Source: CAXBES01 sp963974915 (GTDB lineage Bacteria; Bacteroidota; Bacteroidia; Flavobacteriales; Flavobacteriaceae). Taken from it: a stretch of DNA of 64,000 nucleotides. A program made the translations under genes and the position numbers. Under the pieces are notes generated by a model. The model worked only from the letters and a program-made list of their open reading frames with translations, was not told the DNA's origin and searched no databases. Positions within the stretch are counted from its first letter, which is position 1; each line of letters starts with the position of its first letter. Where the stretch lies: assembly GCA_963974915.1 (NCBI GenBank), contig CAXBES010000015.1, forward strand, positions 1 through 64,000, in the 5' to 3' direction. This document shows positions 51,692 to 60,952 of the stretch, piece by piece.

Positions 51692-52672
51692 CTAGCTTAC
51701 TTTTTTAAGATTCTTCTTTTCTTTCTTTTCGGCATATGCCATAGCCGCATCTCGCACCCATTTTCCATTTTCCCAAGCGCTAACGCGGGCATTCATTCTT
51801 TCTTTATTGCAAGGCCCGTGACCTTTTACAACCTGCCAGAATTCATCCCAGTCTATTTCGCCAAAATCGTAATGACCGGTTTCCTCATTAAATTTAAGGT
51901 CCGGGTCCGGAATGGTGAGTCCGAGCAGATCTGCCTGCGGCACTGTTTGATCTATAAATTGCTGTCTAAGCTCGTCATTGGACTTCCGCTTTAATTTCCA
52001 TTTCATAGATTGCTCGGTATGCACAGATTCGGCATCGGTTGGCCCTAACATCATTAAACTTGGCCACCACCATCTGTTTAGGGCATCTTGTGCCATCGCC
52101 TTCTGTTCTTCTGTTCCATTGCACAAGGTTAACATTATTTCGTAGCCCTGACGCTGATGAAAACTCTCCTCTTTACATACACGCACCATTGCTCTAGCAT
52201 ATGGCCCGAAGGAAGTGTTACAAAGAGGCACCTGATTTATAATTGCTGCTCCGTCTACTAACCATCCAATCGCACCCATGTCTGCCCAAGTAACGGTTGG
52301 ATAATTAAATATTGAAGAATATTTCGCTTTTCCACTATGCAGTTGTTCGTACAATTCGTCACGGGAAATCCCTAAGGTTTCACATGCCGAGTAGAGGTAT
52401 AATCCATGTCCGGCTTCATCCTGAACTTTAGCCAGCAACGCAGCCTTTCTTCGTAAAGAAGGAGCTCTGGTGATCCAATTCCCTTCAGGGAGCATCCCCA
52501 CTATTTCAGAATGAGCATGCTGTGAAATCTGTCGGATGTGTGTTTTTCGATACTTCTCCGGCATCCAATCTTTTGGCTCTATCTTTTCATCGCGCGCAAT
52601 TCGTGCCTCAAAGATCTCTTCTAGGCTTCGAATCTGCTCGTCGCTGGGTTTTTTCACTTTGTTATTACTCAT
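51692..52672 (-). CDS. paaA: Phenylacetyl-CoA epoxidase catalytic subunit PaaA
   Basis: 326 residues, ferritin-like di-iron oxygenase. 'VQDEAGHGLYLYSACETL' and 'CKEESFHQRQGYEIML' carry the two ExxH iron ligands; the start 'DWMPEKYRKTHIRQISQHAH' is typical. It inserts one O2-derived oxygen atom to form the ring epoxide of phenylacetyl-CoA. It lies 40 bp after paaE. Confidence 0.96.
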   Translation of the reverse strand: MSNNKVKKPSDEQIRSLEEIFEARIARDEKIEPKDWMPEKYRKTHIRQISQHAHSEIVGMLPEGNWITRAPSLRRKAALLAKVQDEAGHGLYLYSACETLGISRDELYEQLHSGKAKYSSIFNYPTVTWADMGAIGWLVDGAAIINQVPLCNTSFGPYARAMVRVCKEESFHQRQGYEIMLTLCNGTEEQKAMAQDALNRWWWPSLMMLGPTDAESVHTEQSMKWKLKRKSNDELRQQFIDQTVPQADLLGLTIPDPDLKFNEETGHYDFGEIDWDEFWQVVKGHGPCNKERMNARVSAWENGKWVRDAAMAYAEKKEKKNLKKVS

Positions 52673-52712
52673 AATTATATATTTTCGACTTCAAGAATTA
52701 TTCCTTCAGTTG

Positions 52713-53786
52713 TTATACATCAAAATCTACTTTCACTTTATCTGAAGTAGGAACTGCCTGACAGCTCAACACAAAATCCTGCGCCACCTCATCTTCCTCT
52801 AAAGCGTAATTTATTTTCATTTCCACACTTCCTTCCAAAACCTGACATTTGCAGGTACTGCAAACCCCACCTTTACAAGCAAATGGTAAGTCGGCTCCAG
52901 CCCCTAAAGCAGCATCAAGAATATTATCATAATCTTTAGTCATGGTAAACTGAAATTCCTTTCCTCCATCTACAATAGTAATTTCGGTTCCCTCTACATT
53001 TTGCTGTGCTAAACGTTCGGCTCTTTTTTTGTCTTCTTCGGAAAGCCCCGTAACAAATAATTCAAAATGCACTAAATCTTTTGGCAGACCTGCATTAACC
53101 AAATAATTGCTTACATAGTTTACCATTTCTTCCGGACCGCATAGAAATACCTCGCTCGTATCAGGGATATCGATAAAAGTCCTGGTGAGTATCTGCATTT
53201 TCTCATCATCAAAACGTCCGTTGAGAAGTTCAATATCTCGTCGCTCTTTGGTTAAGAAGTAGTAGATTTCGAACCTACCGAAGTAGGTATTTCGAAGTTG
53301 CTCCAATTCTTCCTTAAAGATAATGGATTTCGCCGTTCTATTTACATAAAACAACTTACATGTTGCATTAGGTTCGGTCGCTAGATGTGCTTTTATCATT
53401 GACATTACAGGCGTAATTCCGCTTCCTGCAGCAAAGAACAAGTAATTTTTGCTCGATTCTGGAGAAACATCTACGCCAAAAGTTCCGCTCGGAGCCATCA
53501 CTTCAATCTCATCACCGGTTTGCAAAATAGAATTTACATAGGTAGAAAACTTTCCTTCCGGAATCAGTTTTACTGCCACTTTCCACTCGCCTTCGGTCGG
53601 ACTGGAACACAAACTATACGAGCGTCTTATATCTTCATTATTGATGTCTGCTTTTAAAGTGAGGTGCTGACCTTGTCTAAATGCGAAATCGTTTTTAAGT
53701 TCTGAAGGAACATTGAAAGTGATCACCGAACAGTCGTCGGTTTCCTTATATATATCCTTCACTTTTAATTTATGAAATTTAGCCAC
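52713..53786 (-). CDS. paaE: Phenylacetyl-CoA epoxidase reductase PaaE
   Basis: 357 residues. An FAD-binding domain ('RRSYSLCSSP' near 54), an NAD(P)H domain ('FFAAGSGITPVMSMI' near 115) and a C-terminal plant-type [2Fe-2S] ferredoxin (CKGGVCSTCKCQ near 305-316, and a fourth Cys in VLSCQ). It feeds electrons to PaaA. It is placed first in the operon, unlike the A-B-C-D-E order of E. coli. The start codon is GTG (53786), about 15 bases after the predicted transcript start. Confidence 0.95.
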   Translation of the reverse strand: MAKFHKLKVKDIYKETDDCSVITFNVPSELKNDFAFRQGQHLTLKADINNEDIRRSYSLCSSPTEGEWKVAVKLIPEGKFSTYVNSILQTGDEIEVMAPSGTFGVDVSPESSKNYLFFAAGSGITPVMSMIKAHLATEPNATCKLFYVNRTAKSIIFKEELEQLRNTYFGRFEIYYFLTKERRDIELLNGRFDDEKMQILTRTFIDIPDTSEVFLCGPEEMVNYVSNYLVNAGLPKDLVHFELFVTGLSEEDKKRAERLAQQNVEGTEITIVDGGKEFQFTMTKDYDNILDAALGAGADLPFACKGGVCSTCKCQVLEGSVEMKINYALEEDEVAQDFVLSCQAVPTSDKVKVDFDV

Positions 53787-53807
53787 AGTTTTTTAGTAAA
53801 ATGAACA

Positions 53808-53838
53808 CAAAACTAACGTTTGTTAGTTGATTTTGCAA
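53808..53838 (-). promoter_or_regulatory. Promoter of the phenylacetate operon
   Basis: On the minus strand, TTG (53838-53836), a 20-bp spacer, then TAGTTTTG (53815-53808), an exact TANNTTTG. It lies between the TetR gene and paaE, with about 15 bases of leader. The -7 element overlaps the palindrome at 53811-53828. Confidence 0.65.
53811..53828. promoter_or_regulatory. Probable operator of the TetR-family regulator
   Basis: AACTAAC-gttt-GTTAGTT, a perfect 7-4-7 palindrome. Its core CTAACGTTTGTTAG differs at one position from the Thermus PaaR site as I recall it (CNAACGNNCGTTNG). Bound protein would cover the -7 element and block paa transcription. Confidence 0.6.
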
Positions 53839-53839
53839 G

Positions 53840-54418
53840 TTAAATTTTGTTAACGATTCCATTGAGAAAAACCTCGACCAGATCTTTCTTTAACACGTTG
53901 ACATCGAGCTTGCCACGTTTTTGAAACCAGATATATAAAGTTCTTAAGGTTGAGAGTATAGAGAAAAGAATGACTTCCGGGTGCCGGGGTTGTATTTCAC
54001 CTTCTTTGATCCCTTGTTTTATAATACTTCGGAAGTTTTCTTCGTAATCCTCACGCATTTTTACAAAAGCCTTCAAATCGCCACTTTCCAAATGCATCCA
54101 ATCGTTGTTGAGGGCAGCTAGACCTTCAGAATAATTGACAGTGATATCAATATGCAGTTCGATAATGCTTTTAATTTTCTCTAATGACGACATTTCACCG
54201 GCGATCACAGAATTCATGCCGTTGGTAAACTCGTAAGCTACTTCCAGAATTAGGGTTGAAAGTATTTCCTGTTTCCCTGTAATATGGTTGTAAAGACTCG
54301 CTGCTTTTATTCCCATTGCCTGTGCGATATCGCGCATAGAAACGGCGTTGTAACCTTTTTCTTTGAATAGTTGTGAAGCTACAGTAATAATTTCCGTTTT
54401 TCGCGAGGTGTTTTTCAT
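53840..54418 (-). CDS. TetR/AcrR-family repressor, PaaR-like
   Basis: 192 residues. A helix-turn-helix lies at about 10-50 ('ASQLFKEKGYNAVSMRDIAQ', 'GIKAASLYNHITGKQEIL'). The C-terminal ligand domain is of the long helical kind. It is directly upstream of paaE with a palindrome at the paaE promoter, so it most likely represses the paa genes and releases DNA on binding phenylacetyl-CoA, as known for Thermus PaaR. Effector and target are inferred. Confidence 0.85.
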   Translation of the reverse strand: MKNTSRKTEIITVASQLFKEKGYNAVSMRDIAQAMGIKAASLYNHITGKQEILSTLILEVAYEFTNGMNSVIAGEMSSLEKIKSIIELHIDITVNYSEGLAALNNDWMHLESGDLKAFVKMREDYEENFRSIIKQGIKEGEIQPRHPEVILFSILSTLRTLYIWFQKRGKLDVNVLKKDLVEVFLNGIVNKI

Positions 54419-54760
54419 GGAGATGCAAGATAATAAATCTAGCGATAGCTTTGCGTTAGGGACCCACTATCTCCGTCTAAGATGGAGATGGTGGGCTTGT
54501 TGAGGCAAAGTACCCCGCCGCCGCCTTTAAGCGGACAGGCGTGTACTGCCGAAAGCCCGCCCTTACTCGACATACTTCGTTCAAGGCTACGTAGGGCGAG
54601 TAAGGGAACGCCCAAGTTCTAAAGAAACTACAAATAGACAGTGAAAAAGTATTATTTTTGACACTCTATAAAGATTTTTCTCTGTCCGACTTGCCAGACA
54701 TCTCATCCCGAGAAAGAGACAAATAAGGTGCGGGAATGTTGTTTGCGATAATAAATTAAT
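54419..54760. other. Intergenic region with GC-rich palindromes
   Basis: 342 bp between divergent genes, no gene seen. It holds a 12-bp hairpin (CCCACTATCTCC 54463-54474, GGAGATGGTGGG 54484-54495) and a 10-bp inverted repeat (CCCTTACTCG 54560-54569, CGAGTAAGGG 54597-54606), both richer in G+C than the surroundings. The left part contains a half-site CGTTAG (54454-54459). A TATTTTTG -7-like box near 54652 could serve the aromatic amino acid hydroxylase. Confidence 0.65.
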
Positions 54761-56539
54761 ATGAAACAAAAAATAGAGAGTAACGAGTTACTAGACAGGT
54801 TACCACCGCATTTGCAGCAATATATAAAGCCTCAAAATTATGAACAATACACGCCTGTAAATCAGGCGGTGTGGCGTTATGTGATGCGAAAGAATGTGGA
54901 TTATTTGAGTAAGGTTGCACATGAGAGTTATTTAAGCGGACTAAAAAAAACGGGGATTTCTATTGATGAGATTCCGTCGATGTACGGGATGAACCGTATT
55001 TTAAAAGAGATTGGATGGGCTGCGGTTGCGGTTGACGGATTTATCCCACCTAATGCTTTTATGGAGTTTCAGGCGTATAAAGTGCTTGTTATCGCCAGCG
55101 ATATTCGTCAGTTAGAAAATATTGAATACACTCCGGCTCCGGATATTATTCACGAAGGCGCGGGACATGCTCCTATTATTGCGAGTCCGGATTACGCAGA
55201 ATATTTACGGCGTTTTGGAGAAGTGGGTGCAAAAGCTATTTCCAGTGCGCATGACATTGAAATGTATGAAGCAGTTCGCGAATTGTCAATTCTGAAAGAG
55301 GCAGAAGGGGTAGATCCGGAAAGAATTGCTTCGGCAGAAAGACTTGTGGAAGAGCTTCAGAACAAAAAAGTGGAACCTTCTGAAATATCCTTAATACGAA
55401 ATTTACATTGGTGGACCGTTGAATACGGGATGGTAGGAACTGTTGAAGATCCAAAAATTTACGGTGCAGGGTTACTCTCCTCTATTGGCGAGAGTACTTG
55501 GTGTATGAAAAATGAGGTAAAGAAAATGCCGTATTCCATAGAAGCTGCGTATCAGGATTTCGATATTACCAAACCGCAACCTCAGCTGTATGTCACTCCG
55601 GATTTTGCTTATTTACAAGAAGTTTTAGAAGAGTTTGCCAACACGATGGCGTTGCGAAAAGGGGGATGGCGAGGTTTAAACAAGCTCATCAAATCGAAAC
55701 AGTTGGGAACGATCGAATTGAGCACCGGACTTCAAGTAAGCGGATATTTTACAAGAATGATCCAAAATGAAGATAATGAAGTTGTTTATTTTGAAACAGA
55801 GGGAGAAACCGCACTTTCGTATCGCGAAAAGGAGGTGATTGGCCATGGAGTTTCGAGACATACTAATGGTTTTAGGTCACCATTAGGTAAGTTAAAAGGG
55901 ATTAATTTAGCGATTGAGAATATGGGTCCGAGGGACCTTCAAGCCTATAATTTTTACGACGGAAAACCTATTGCTTTCGAATTTGAAAGTGGTATTACTG
56001 TTGAGGGATTAAACGTGACCGGAATGCGGAATTTGGGAGGCGAACTCATGCTAATTCAATTTACAGATTGTACAGTTAGATATAAAGACGAAATATTATT
56101 CGCTCCCGAAATGGGCGATTTTGATATGGCGGTGGGGAAAGAAATTGTTTCGGCATTTGCAGGAGCAGCAGATTATTTGTCGTTCGATCTGGTGAATCAT
56201 GTAAGTAATACCGAAACTATACGAACTAAATTAAGTGATAATGAGTTGCAAATTAATGAAATGTATGGAAGGGTTAGGGAGTTGCGTAGTTCTATAGAAA
56301 AACGAACGCCTAGTAAGCGGCTTACAAAGGAAGAAAATACGGATTTGATGAGGATCTTTAAGATGTTGGCAGAAAAATTTCCAACCGATTGGTTGTTGGC
56401 ACTTGAAATCTATGAATTGACCTTTCAAGAAGAGGTCTTAGCGTATTTAATTGATTTAAAAAGTAGGCGAAAGGAAGTGGGGCATTTAATAGACGACGGA
56501 CTTCTTTTGATTGAAAAACACAAGGTAGTTGTTGAATAG
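54761..56539 (+). CDS. Aromatic amino acid hydroxylase, long Bacteroidota form
   Basis: 592 residues. The iron-binding motif is IIHEGAGHAP (His131, His136) and the third ligand is Glu221 in 'WWTVEYGMVG', all as in pterin-dependent phenylalanine hydroxylases, though the usual HELLGH reads HEGAGH. The catalytic domain takes up about residues 30-340. Some 250 further residues follow ('LQVSGYFTRMIQNEDNEVVY', and a helical end 'LTKEENTDLMRIFKMLAEKF') that bacterial PhhA proteins of about 270 residues lack. It likely turns phenylalanine into tyrosine. A pterin recycling gene was not seen. Confidence 0.88.
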   Translation: MKQKIESNELLDRLPPHLQQYIKPQNYEQYTPVNQAVWRYVMRKNVDYLSKVAHESYLSGLKKTGISIDEIPSMYGMNRILKEIGWAAVAVDGFIPPNAFMEFQAYKVLVIASDIRQLENIEYTPAPDIIHEGAGHAPIIASPDYAEYLRRFGEVGAKAISSAHDIEMYEAVRELSILKEAEGVDPERIASAERLVEELQNKKVEPSEISLIRNLHWWTVEYGMVGTVEDPKIYGAGLLSSIGESTWCMKNEVKKMPYSIEAAYQDFDITKPQPQLYVTPDFAYLQEVLEEFANTMALRKGGWRGLNKLIKSKQLGTIELSTGLQVSGYFTRMIQNEDNEVVYFETEGETALSYREKEVIGHGVSRHTNGFRSPLGKLKGINLAIENMGPRDLQAYNFYDGKPIAFEFESGITVEGLNVTGMRNLGGELMLIQFTDCTVRYKDEILFAPEMGDFDMAVGKEIVSAFAGAADYLSFDLVNHVSNTETIRTKLSDNELQINEMYGRVRELRSSIEKRTPSKRLTKEENTDLMRIFKMLAEKFPTDWLLALEIYELTFQEEVLAYLIDLKSRRKEVGHLIDDGLLLIEKHKVVVE

Positions 56540-56575
56540 TATTAATTAAAAAACCTCGATATACGGAGGGAAGTT

Positions 56576-56887
56576 ATGGGAATATTTAGTTTTTTATTCG
56601 GAAATAAAACAAAAAAGATTCAAGAATTTATAGATCGCGATGCGGTGATCGTTGATGTCCGCACTAAGGGTGAATACAACAATGGAGCCATTCCCGGATC
56701 AAAGAATATACCGTTACAGGTTATTTCATCTAAGGTTTCGGAGATCAAAAAATGGAACAAACCTATTATTTTATGCTGTGCCAGTGGAATGCGAAGCGGA
56801 AGTGCTACAGGGATATTAAAAAGTAAAGGGATTGAGGCTATGAATGGTGGCGGTTGGTCGTCATTATACGATAAACTTCAGGATTAA
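56576..56887 (+). CDS. Rhodanese-like domain protein
   Basis: 103 residues, single rhodanese domain. 'AVIVDVRTKGEYNNGAIPGS' (23-42) and the active-site loop CASGMRSG (Cys68, Arg73) are intact. It would carry sulfur as a persulfide in the cytoplasm. Unusually for this phylum a purine-rich Shine-Dalgarno-like GGAGGG (56565-56570) lies 5 bp before the ATG. 36 bp after the hydroxylase gene. Confidence 0.92.
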   Translation: MGIFSFLFGNKTKKIQEFIDRDAVIVDVRTKGEYNNGAIPGSKNIPLQVISSKVSEIKKWNKPIILCCASGMRSGSATGILKSKGIEAMNGGGWSSLYDKLQD

Positions 56888-56958
56888 CTCAAGTCCTTTT
56901 CTCGAACGATTTCTTTTTTCTTAACTTTACGTATCGACTCCCTGTTAAAGAGCTCGAT

Positions 56959-57285
56959 ATGTATCACTACAAAGCAAAGATCATTGCGGTGTATGACGGG
57001 GATACCGTTACTGCATTGGTCGATCTTGGGTTTCTACACCCTCAGGAAATGAAACTACGTTTATACGGAATTAATACTCCCGAAGTTCGGGGTGAAGAGC
57101 GCGAACGCGGTCTCCTTGTACGCGATATTCTAAGGGATATGGTATTAGACAAGGATGTTCAAATTCGTTCTTTTAAGGACAAACAAGGAAAATACGGACG
57201 TTACCTCGCTAATATTATGTTGGGAGATTTGGACGTAAATGAGTGGTTGGTTACCAATGGGCATGCAGAACGGTATATGGTTTAA
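56959..57285 (+). CDS. Thermonuclease (SNase-like) family protein
   Basis: 108 residues, staphylococcal-nuclease-like OB fold. 'IAVYDGDTVTALVDLGF' and 'LRLYGINTPEVRGEERERG' hold the acidic and arginine active-site residues; 'KDKQGKYGRYLANIML' completes the site. No signal peptide is present, so the location is probably cytoplasmic. Short for the family but complete. Confidence 0.9.
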   Translation: MYHYKAKIIAVYDGDTVTALVDLGFLHPQEMKLRLYGINTPEVRGEERERGLLVRDILRDMVLDKDVQIRSFKDKQGKYGRYLANIMLGDLDVNEWLVTNGHAERYMV

Positions 57286-57485
57286 ACCCGCCACCCCGCC
57301 CTTCGGGCACCCCTCCTAAGCAAGAAGGGGTGGTATTTAAGAATGAACCATTAATGACCCTTTTGGTGCGAGGTCGGGATACAAAAAGGAAGGACTTATA
57401 AACAAACTAACCACTTCCCTTCGTACCCCCTCCTGGACCAAATGGGTGGTTTTAATAATCTTATTTAGTATTAATGAACGGAAAT
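57286..57485. other. Intergenic region with GC-rich inverted repeats
   Basis: 200 bp between converging genes, no coding sequence. It contains GCCC-ttc-GGGC (57298-57308), CACCCCT/AGGGGTG (57308-57314, 57326-57332) and AACCAC/GTGGTT (57409-57414, 57446-57451). These resemble dispersed palindromic repeats. Confidence 0.55.
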
Positions 57486-58097
57486 CTATAATTTCAATTT
57501 TTCAAGGTCTACCTCTTCAGAAATTGGTTCTTCCTGATATTTAAGTGTCCATCCCATAGAATTAGTGAGAATAAAAATTTTCTGTAATTCAGAAATAAGG
57601 CGGTTTTGAGCATTTCCAAGCAGTTCTGAGGCCTCGATCTTCTCACGAAGAGAAGCATCAATACGTTTCTTGATCTTATTGTAATCTTCCGCTTCGAACT
57701 GATTTAAGTAATCCTGAGAAACATCGTAGTATTCAATATCCGGATTAATAGTTAACTCCGGTTGCGGAAGTGACACCAAAGTCACTGTTTTAGCAGCTTC
57801 GTCGATTGTAGTTTCAATCTTACTGAGATCGTAAGACACTGTAGCTTTTGCATTCACGACCACCAATGCCTTTTTACTTGCATCTAGGAAACCCATCAAT
57901 TTCTCGGTATCCTTGTAAATGAAAACCTGGGCGTAATCCCCTTCAGTCACTACTAATTTGCTAACATTTTTTAATTGTTTCTGAATAAGCGCCGAGCTCT
58001 GTTCTAATTGTTCACGTTGATCCTTGTTGTGTTCACAATAACGCAGTCCGAAAACGATTACCAAAGCAATTACAATTCCGAAGAGAATATTACGCAT
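57486..58097 (-). CDS. DUF4230 protein
   Basis: 203 residues with one N-terminal membrane helix (ILFGIVIALVIVFGLRY, 4-20) and a coiled, charged stretch. Then 'SKLVVTEGDYAQVFIYKD' and 'ALVVVNAKATVSYDLSKIE', the DUF4230 core, and a C-terminal helical part. Function unknown; probably periplasmic, anchored to the inner membrane. 39 bp downstream of the receptor gene. Confidence 0.88.
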   Translation of the reverse strand: MRNILFGIVIALVIVFGLRYCEHNKDQREQLEQSSALIQKQLKNVSKLVVTEGDYAQVFIYKDTEKLMGFLDASKKALVVVNAKATVSYDLSKIETTIDEAAKTVTLVSLPQPELTINPDIEYYDVSQDYLNQFEAEDYNKIKKRIDASLREKIEASELLGNAQNRLISELQKIFILTNSMGWTLKYQEEPISEEVDLEKLKL

Positions 58098-58136
58098 CTT
58101 ACAATCTTAGTTTTTATAGTTAGAAATATACACAAA

Positions 58137-60878
58137 TTAAAGGTCATATTTCACTACAAACATAACGATTCGGGGAAGTACAAAATACTGTGATGTCGTA
58201 TTGTATTGATCGTTAAAGCTATCATTATTAAGAAAAGACGTATCTAAAATATTAGTTGCCTGCACGGCAAATTCCCATGGACTCTCACCTTGTCTATAAT
58301 ATAAATCGGCATTAACAAAGGAGTATTTATTCTCAACGGTTTTCGTGTCATTGGTGTAGTTATAGTAATCCCACTCTGCTGTAAAATTAAAATCCTTTAA
58401 AAACTGAACATTCAGATTCGCGTAGGGTCTATTGGTAAAGAATGTTTGTTCTAATCCGCCATTATCGTAGTCATTCTGAGTATATCGATATCCTACTTCA
58501 AAATTAGGCCAATCTCTAAAGTTTGACTGAACACTGGCACGGTAGCTTTGTGTTAAACTTGTACTTTCCCGAATTTCGGTATTAATAGTGTTAAAAGTAT
58601 TGCTAAGAGCAACATTCGCATTAAGCGCGAATTGGATTTTCTTGATACGTTTGCTAAACCGCCCAAATACGGAAAGGGTTTCATCCGGATAATTACTATC
58701 AATATTAAATGGACTACTTACCTGATTAATACCGGCGATCTCAGAACGGGTCTTAATTGCATCAATTCTACGACTGTAATTAATATTACCGCTCACATTG
58801 GTATAATTAAAAAGATTAAAACTGAAATAGGTTAGATTATAGGTATGGGAAAGTGCATTTTCAAGATCCCTGTTTCCTCTAAATAGGCGATTGTAATTAT
58901 TAAAAACATAGGCTTCAGCAAAATCATTGATATCGGTATAATTTGCCGAAATAGCATAGTTAAAGCGAATATTCTCGCTCTTTTTTAACTCAAGGATCAC
59001 ATTTACATCGGGTAAAACACGCCAATCATTTTGTTCGCTAACACTTCCTAACTGCTCGTTTTTCAGATCGTAATTATGAAGCGTAACCCCGGGGGTTAAA
59101 ATAAACTTTCCTGTTTTCAACTTATAATGCAATCCGAAAAAGAGATCGGTGAAATTATAAGTCACATCATTGTTAAAATCACTATCGGTAAAGGTATTTG
59201 TTTGTCCGTTGTCTAAGATCTGAAAGATCCCGGAATTAAACTTCTGACTGCTCAAAGTACTTCCCAAGGTAAGATTTAAATTACTCACGTTGTTAAGGAC
59301 GTAGTAGTAATCAACTTTCGCATCAAATTTATTTGAAGTAACATTTTTGTCCTGATTAATACTGTATCGATCCGACTGCTGAAGCGGGTCGAAAATATCT
59401 GAATTTGAATCGTTTGGGTCGGTAATGGTAGTAAAAACACCTCGAAACGGTATAGAATCCTGTACTGCACGATAAAATGGATCTTCGTCCTGGTATAAAT
59501 ACTGAGCCTGTGCGGCGAAGATATTCTTATCGTTTAAGGTATAGTAGATATTCGTATTCTGATTTATAGAAAACGGTTTATTTTCTTTTACTTCGGAAAT
59601 GTCATTCTGTTGTAATCCAACAATAGAAAGGGTTGAAGCGTCTTCTGTTTGTTTGGATGTTTTAACTAAAGCATCGTAATCTAACTGAAAATTAGTATTC
59701 GGCTTATAAACACCACTTAATTTAAGCATCGCTAACTGGTTACGTTGATCGCTGGAACTGTTAGTGTTTTCGGTAGCTCTTGTTGTAATAAACTGTCGAA
59801 TTGAATTGCTTACAATATTAGTTTTGTTATCTGATAGTATTGCAAAGCCACTTAGATCAAGACTTTTATTGAGAGCCCAGCTAAAATTTCCGGCAACGAA
59901 TTTAGTGTCTATTTCACTTGCGCGATTGTTTTGTGCTACGGCAAAACCAAGGTCACTCTCACTAATGTTAAAATTTGTTCCTCCCCCCCGGTTAAAATTC
60001 CTGAAACCTCCCGTAAAATTAAAATAATCTCTCCTCGTAAAGGGTACCTCACCAATATTGTTGAAATCGGTAATTAGGTTGATGCTGTACTTCGGACTGT
60101 AATAAAATAGTTTTGGATGTACCAAATAGCGTCCTTCATCTTCGGCAATACCGGCACCCGCCGTAACCTCACCAAACCAAAAGTTCTTCTTCCCTTCTTT
60201 CAATTTAATATTAATTGCCACATTGTCCTGATCGTTCCCCAATCCTCGCATCTGATCTACTTCGTTATAATTACGAAGCACTTCAACTTTATCTACCGCG
60301 TCTGCCGGGATGTTCTTGGTTGCTAATTTTGAATCCCCATCGAAGAAATCTTTTCCTTCAACCATTACTTTGGTTACGGCTTTCCCCTCAACTTCAATTT
60401 CACCATCTTCATTTACCTCAACGCCGGGTAACTTCTTCATCACGTCTCCAAGCTTTCGCTCGTCGCCATTTGTAAACGAATCTGCATTATACACTATGGT
60501 ATCTCCTTTTACGGTAACCGGCATTTCGTAAACGATTTCTACTCCATCAAGTTCGGCAGCCTGTGAGTTTAACACAAAATCGATATTCATATTCTCCGCA
60601 TCACCGGGCACATTCAATTCTCGCTCCTTTGTTTCATAGCTTAAGAAACTCGCTCGTAGAATATAGGTTTCATCTTTAGGAAGATCAAGTTGAAAGCGAC
60701 CTTCGCTATTCGTTATGGCATAGGACTCAATATCGCCGGAGCTCTTAATGGTGGCAATAACATTTGCTAACTCTAATGGAGCACCAATACTATCTTTTAT
60801 GGTTCCTCTTACTTTTATGCTTTGAGCAGAAAGTGTTACGGTAAATAGCAGGAGCACTGCCAAAAGTGTTTGTTTCAT
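58137..60878 (-). CDS. TonB-receptor-type outer-membrane beta-barrel protein
   Basis: 913 residues. A signal peptide (1-18) is followed by a carboxypeptidase-regulatory-like beta domain (about 20-110, 'IKVRGTIKDSIGAPLELANV'), a plug-like domain (about 130-230, 'LGDVMKKLPGVEVNEDGEIE', 'VDKVEVLRNYN') and a large beta-barrel. This is the 'outer membrane beta-barrel family' often paired with GLPGLI proteins. Substrate unknown. It follows the two GLPGLI genes on the same strand. Confidence 0.92.
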   Translation of the reverse strand: MKQTLLAVLLLFTVTLSAQSIKVRGTIKDSIGAPLELANVIATIKSSGDIESYAITNSEGRFQLDLPKDETYILRASFLSYETKERELNVPGDAENMNIDFVLNSQAAELDGVEIVYEMPVTVKGDTIVYNADSFTNGDERKLGDVMKKLPGVEVNEDGEIEVEGKAVTKVMVEGKDFFDGDSKLATKNIPADAVDKVEVLRNYNEVDQMRGLGNDQDNVAINIKLKEGKKNFWFGEVTAGAGIAEDEGRYLVHPKLFYYSPKYSINLITDFNNIGEVPFTRRDYFNFTGGFRNFNRGGGTNFNISESDLGFAVAQNNRASEIDTKFVAGNFSWALNKSLDLSGFAILSDNKTNIVSNSIRQFITTRATENTNSSSDQRNQLAMLKLSGVYKPNTNFQLDYDALVKTSKQTEDASTLSIVGLQQNDISEVKENKPFSINQNTNIYYTLNDKNIFAAQAQYLYQDEDPFYRAVQDSIPFRGVFTTITDPNDSNSDIFDPLQQSDRYSINQDKNVTSNKFDAKVDYYYVLNNVSNLNLTLGSTLSSQKFNSGIFQILDNGQTNTFTDSDFNNDVTYNFTDLFFGLHYKLKTGKFILTPGVTLHNYDLKNEQLGSVSEQNDWRVLPDVNVILELKKSENIRFNYAISANYTDINDFAEAYVFNNYNRLFRGNRDLENALSHTYNLTYFSFNLFNYTNVSGNINYSRRIDAIKTRSEIAGINQVSSPFNIDSNYPDETLSVFGRFSKRIKKIQFALNANVALSNTFNTINTEIRESTSLTQSYRASVQSNFRDWPNFEVGYRYTQNDYDNGGLEQTFFTNRPYANLNVQFLKDFNFTAEWDYYNYTNDTKTVENKYSFVNADLYYRQGESPWEFAVQATNILDTSFLNNDSFNDQYNTTSQYFVLPRIVMFVVKYDL

Positions 60879-60952
60879 ATTTTTTAAAAAAAAGTGGACC
60901 CGATAAACTAACCGGAAGTAATATGGAGTTGCGTTACAATTATTATTGTTAA

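Noticed and set aside
54454..54459. Second TetR operator in front of the TetR gene
   Set aside because: Only one half-site (CGTTAG) is present; the opposite arm does not match, so autoregulation cannot be supported.
54587..54769. Minus-strand 60-codon frame as a gene
   Set aside because: It covers palindromic intergenic DNA and the start of the hydroxylase gene and shows no protein-like features.
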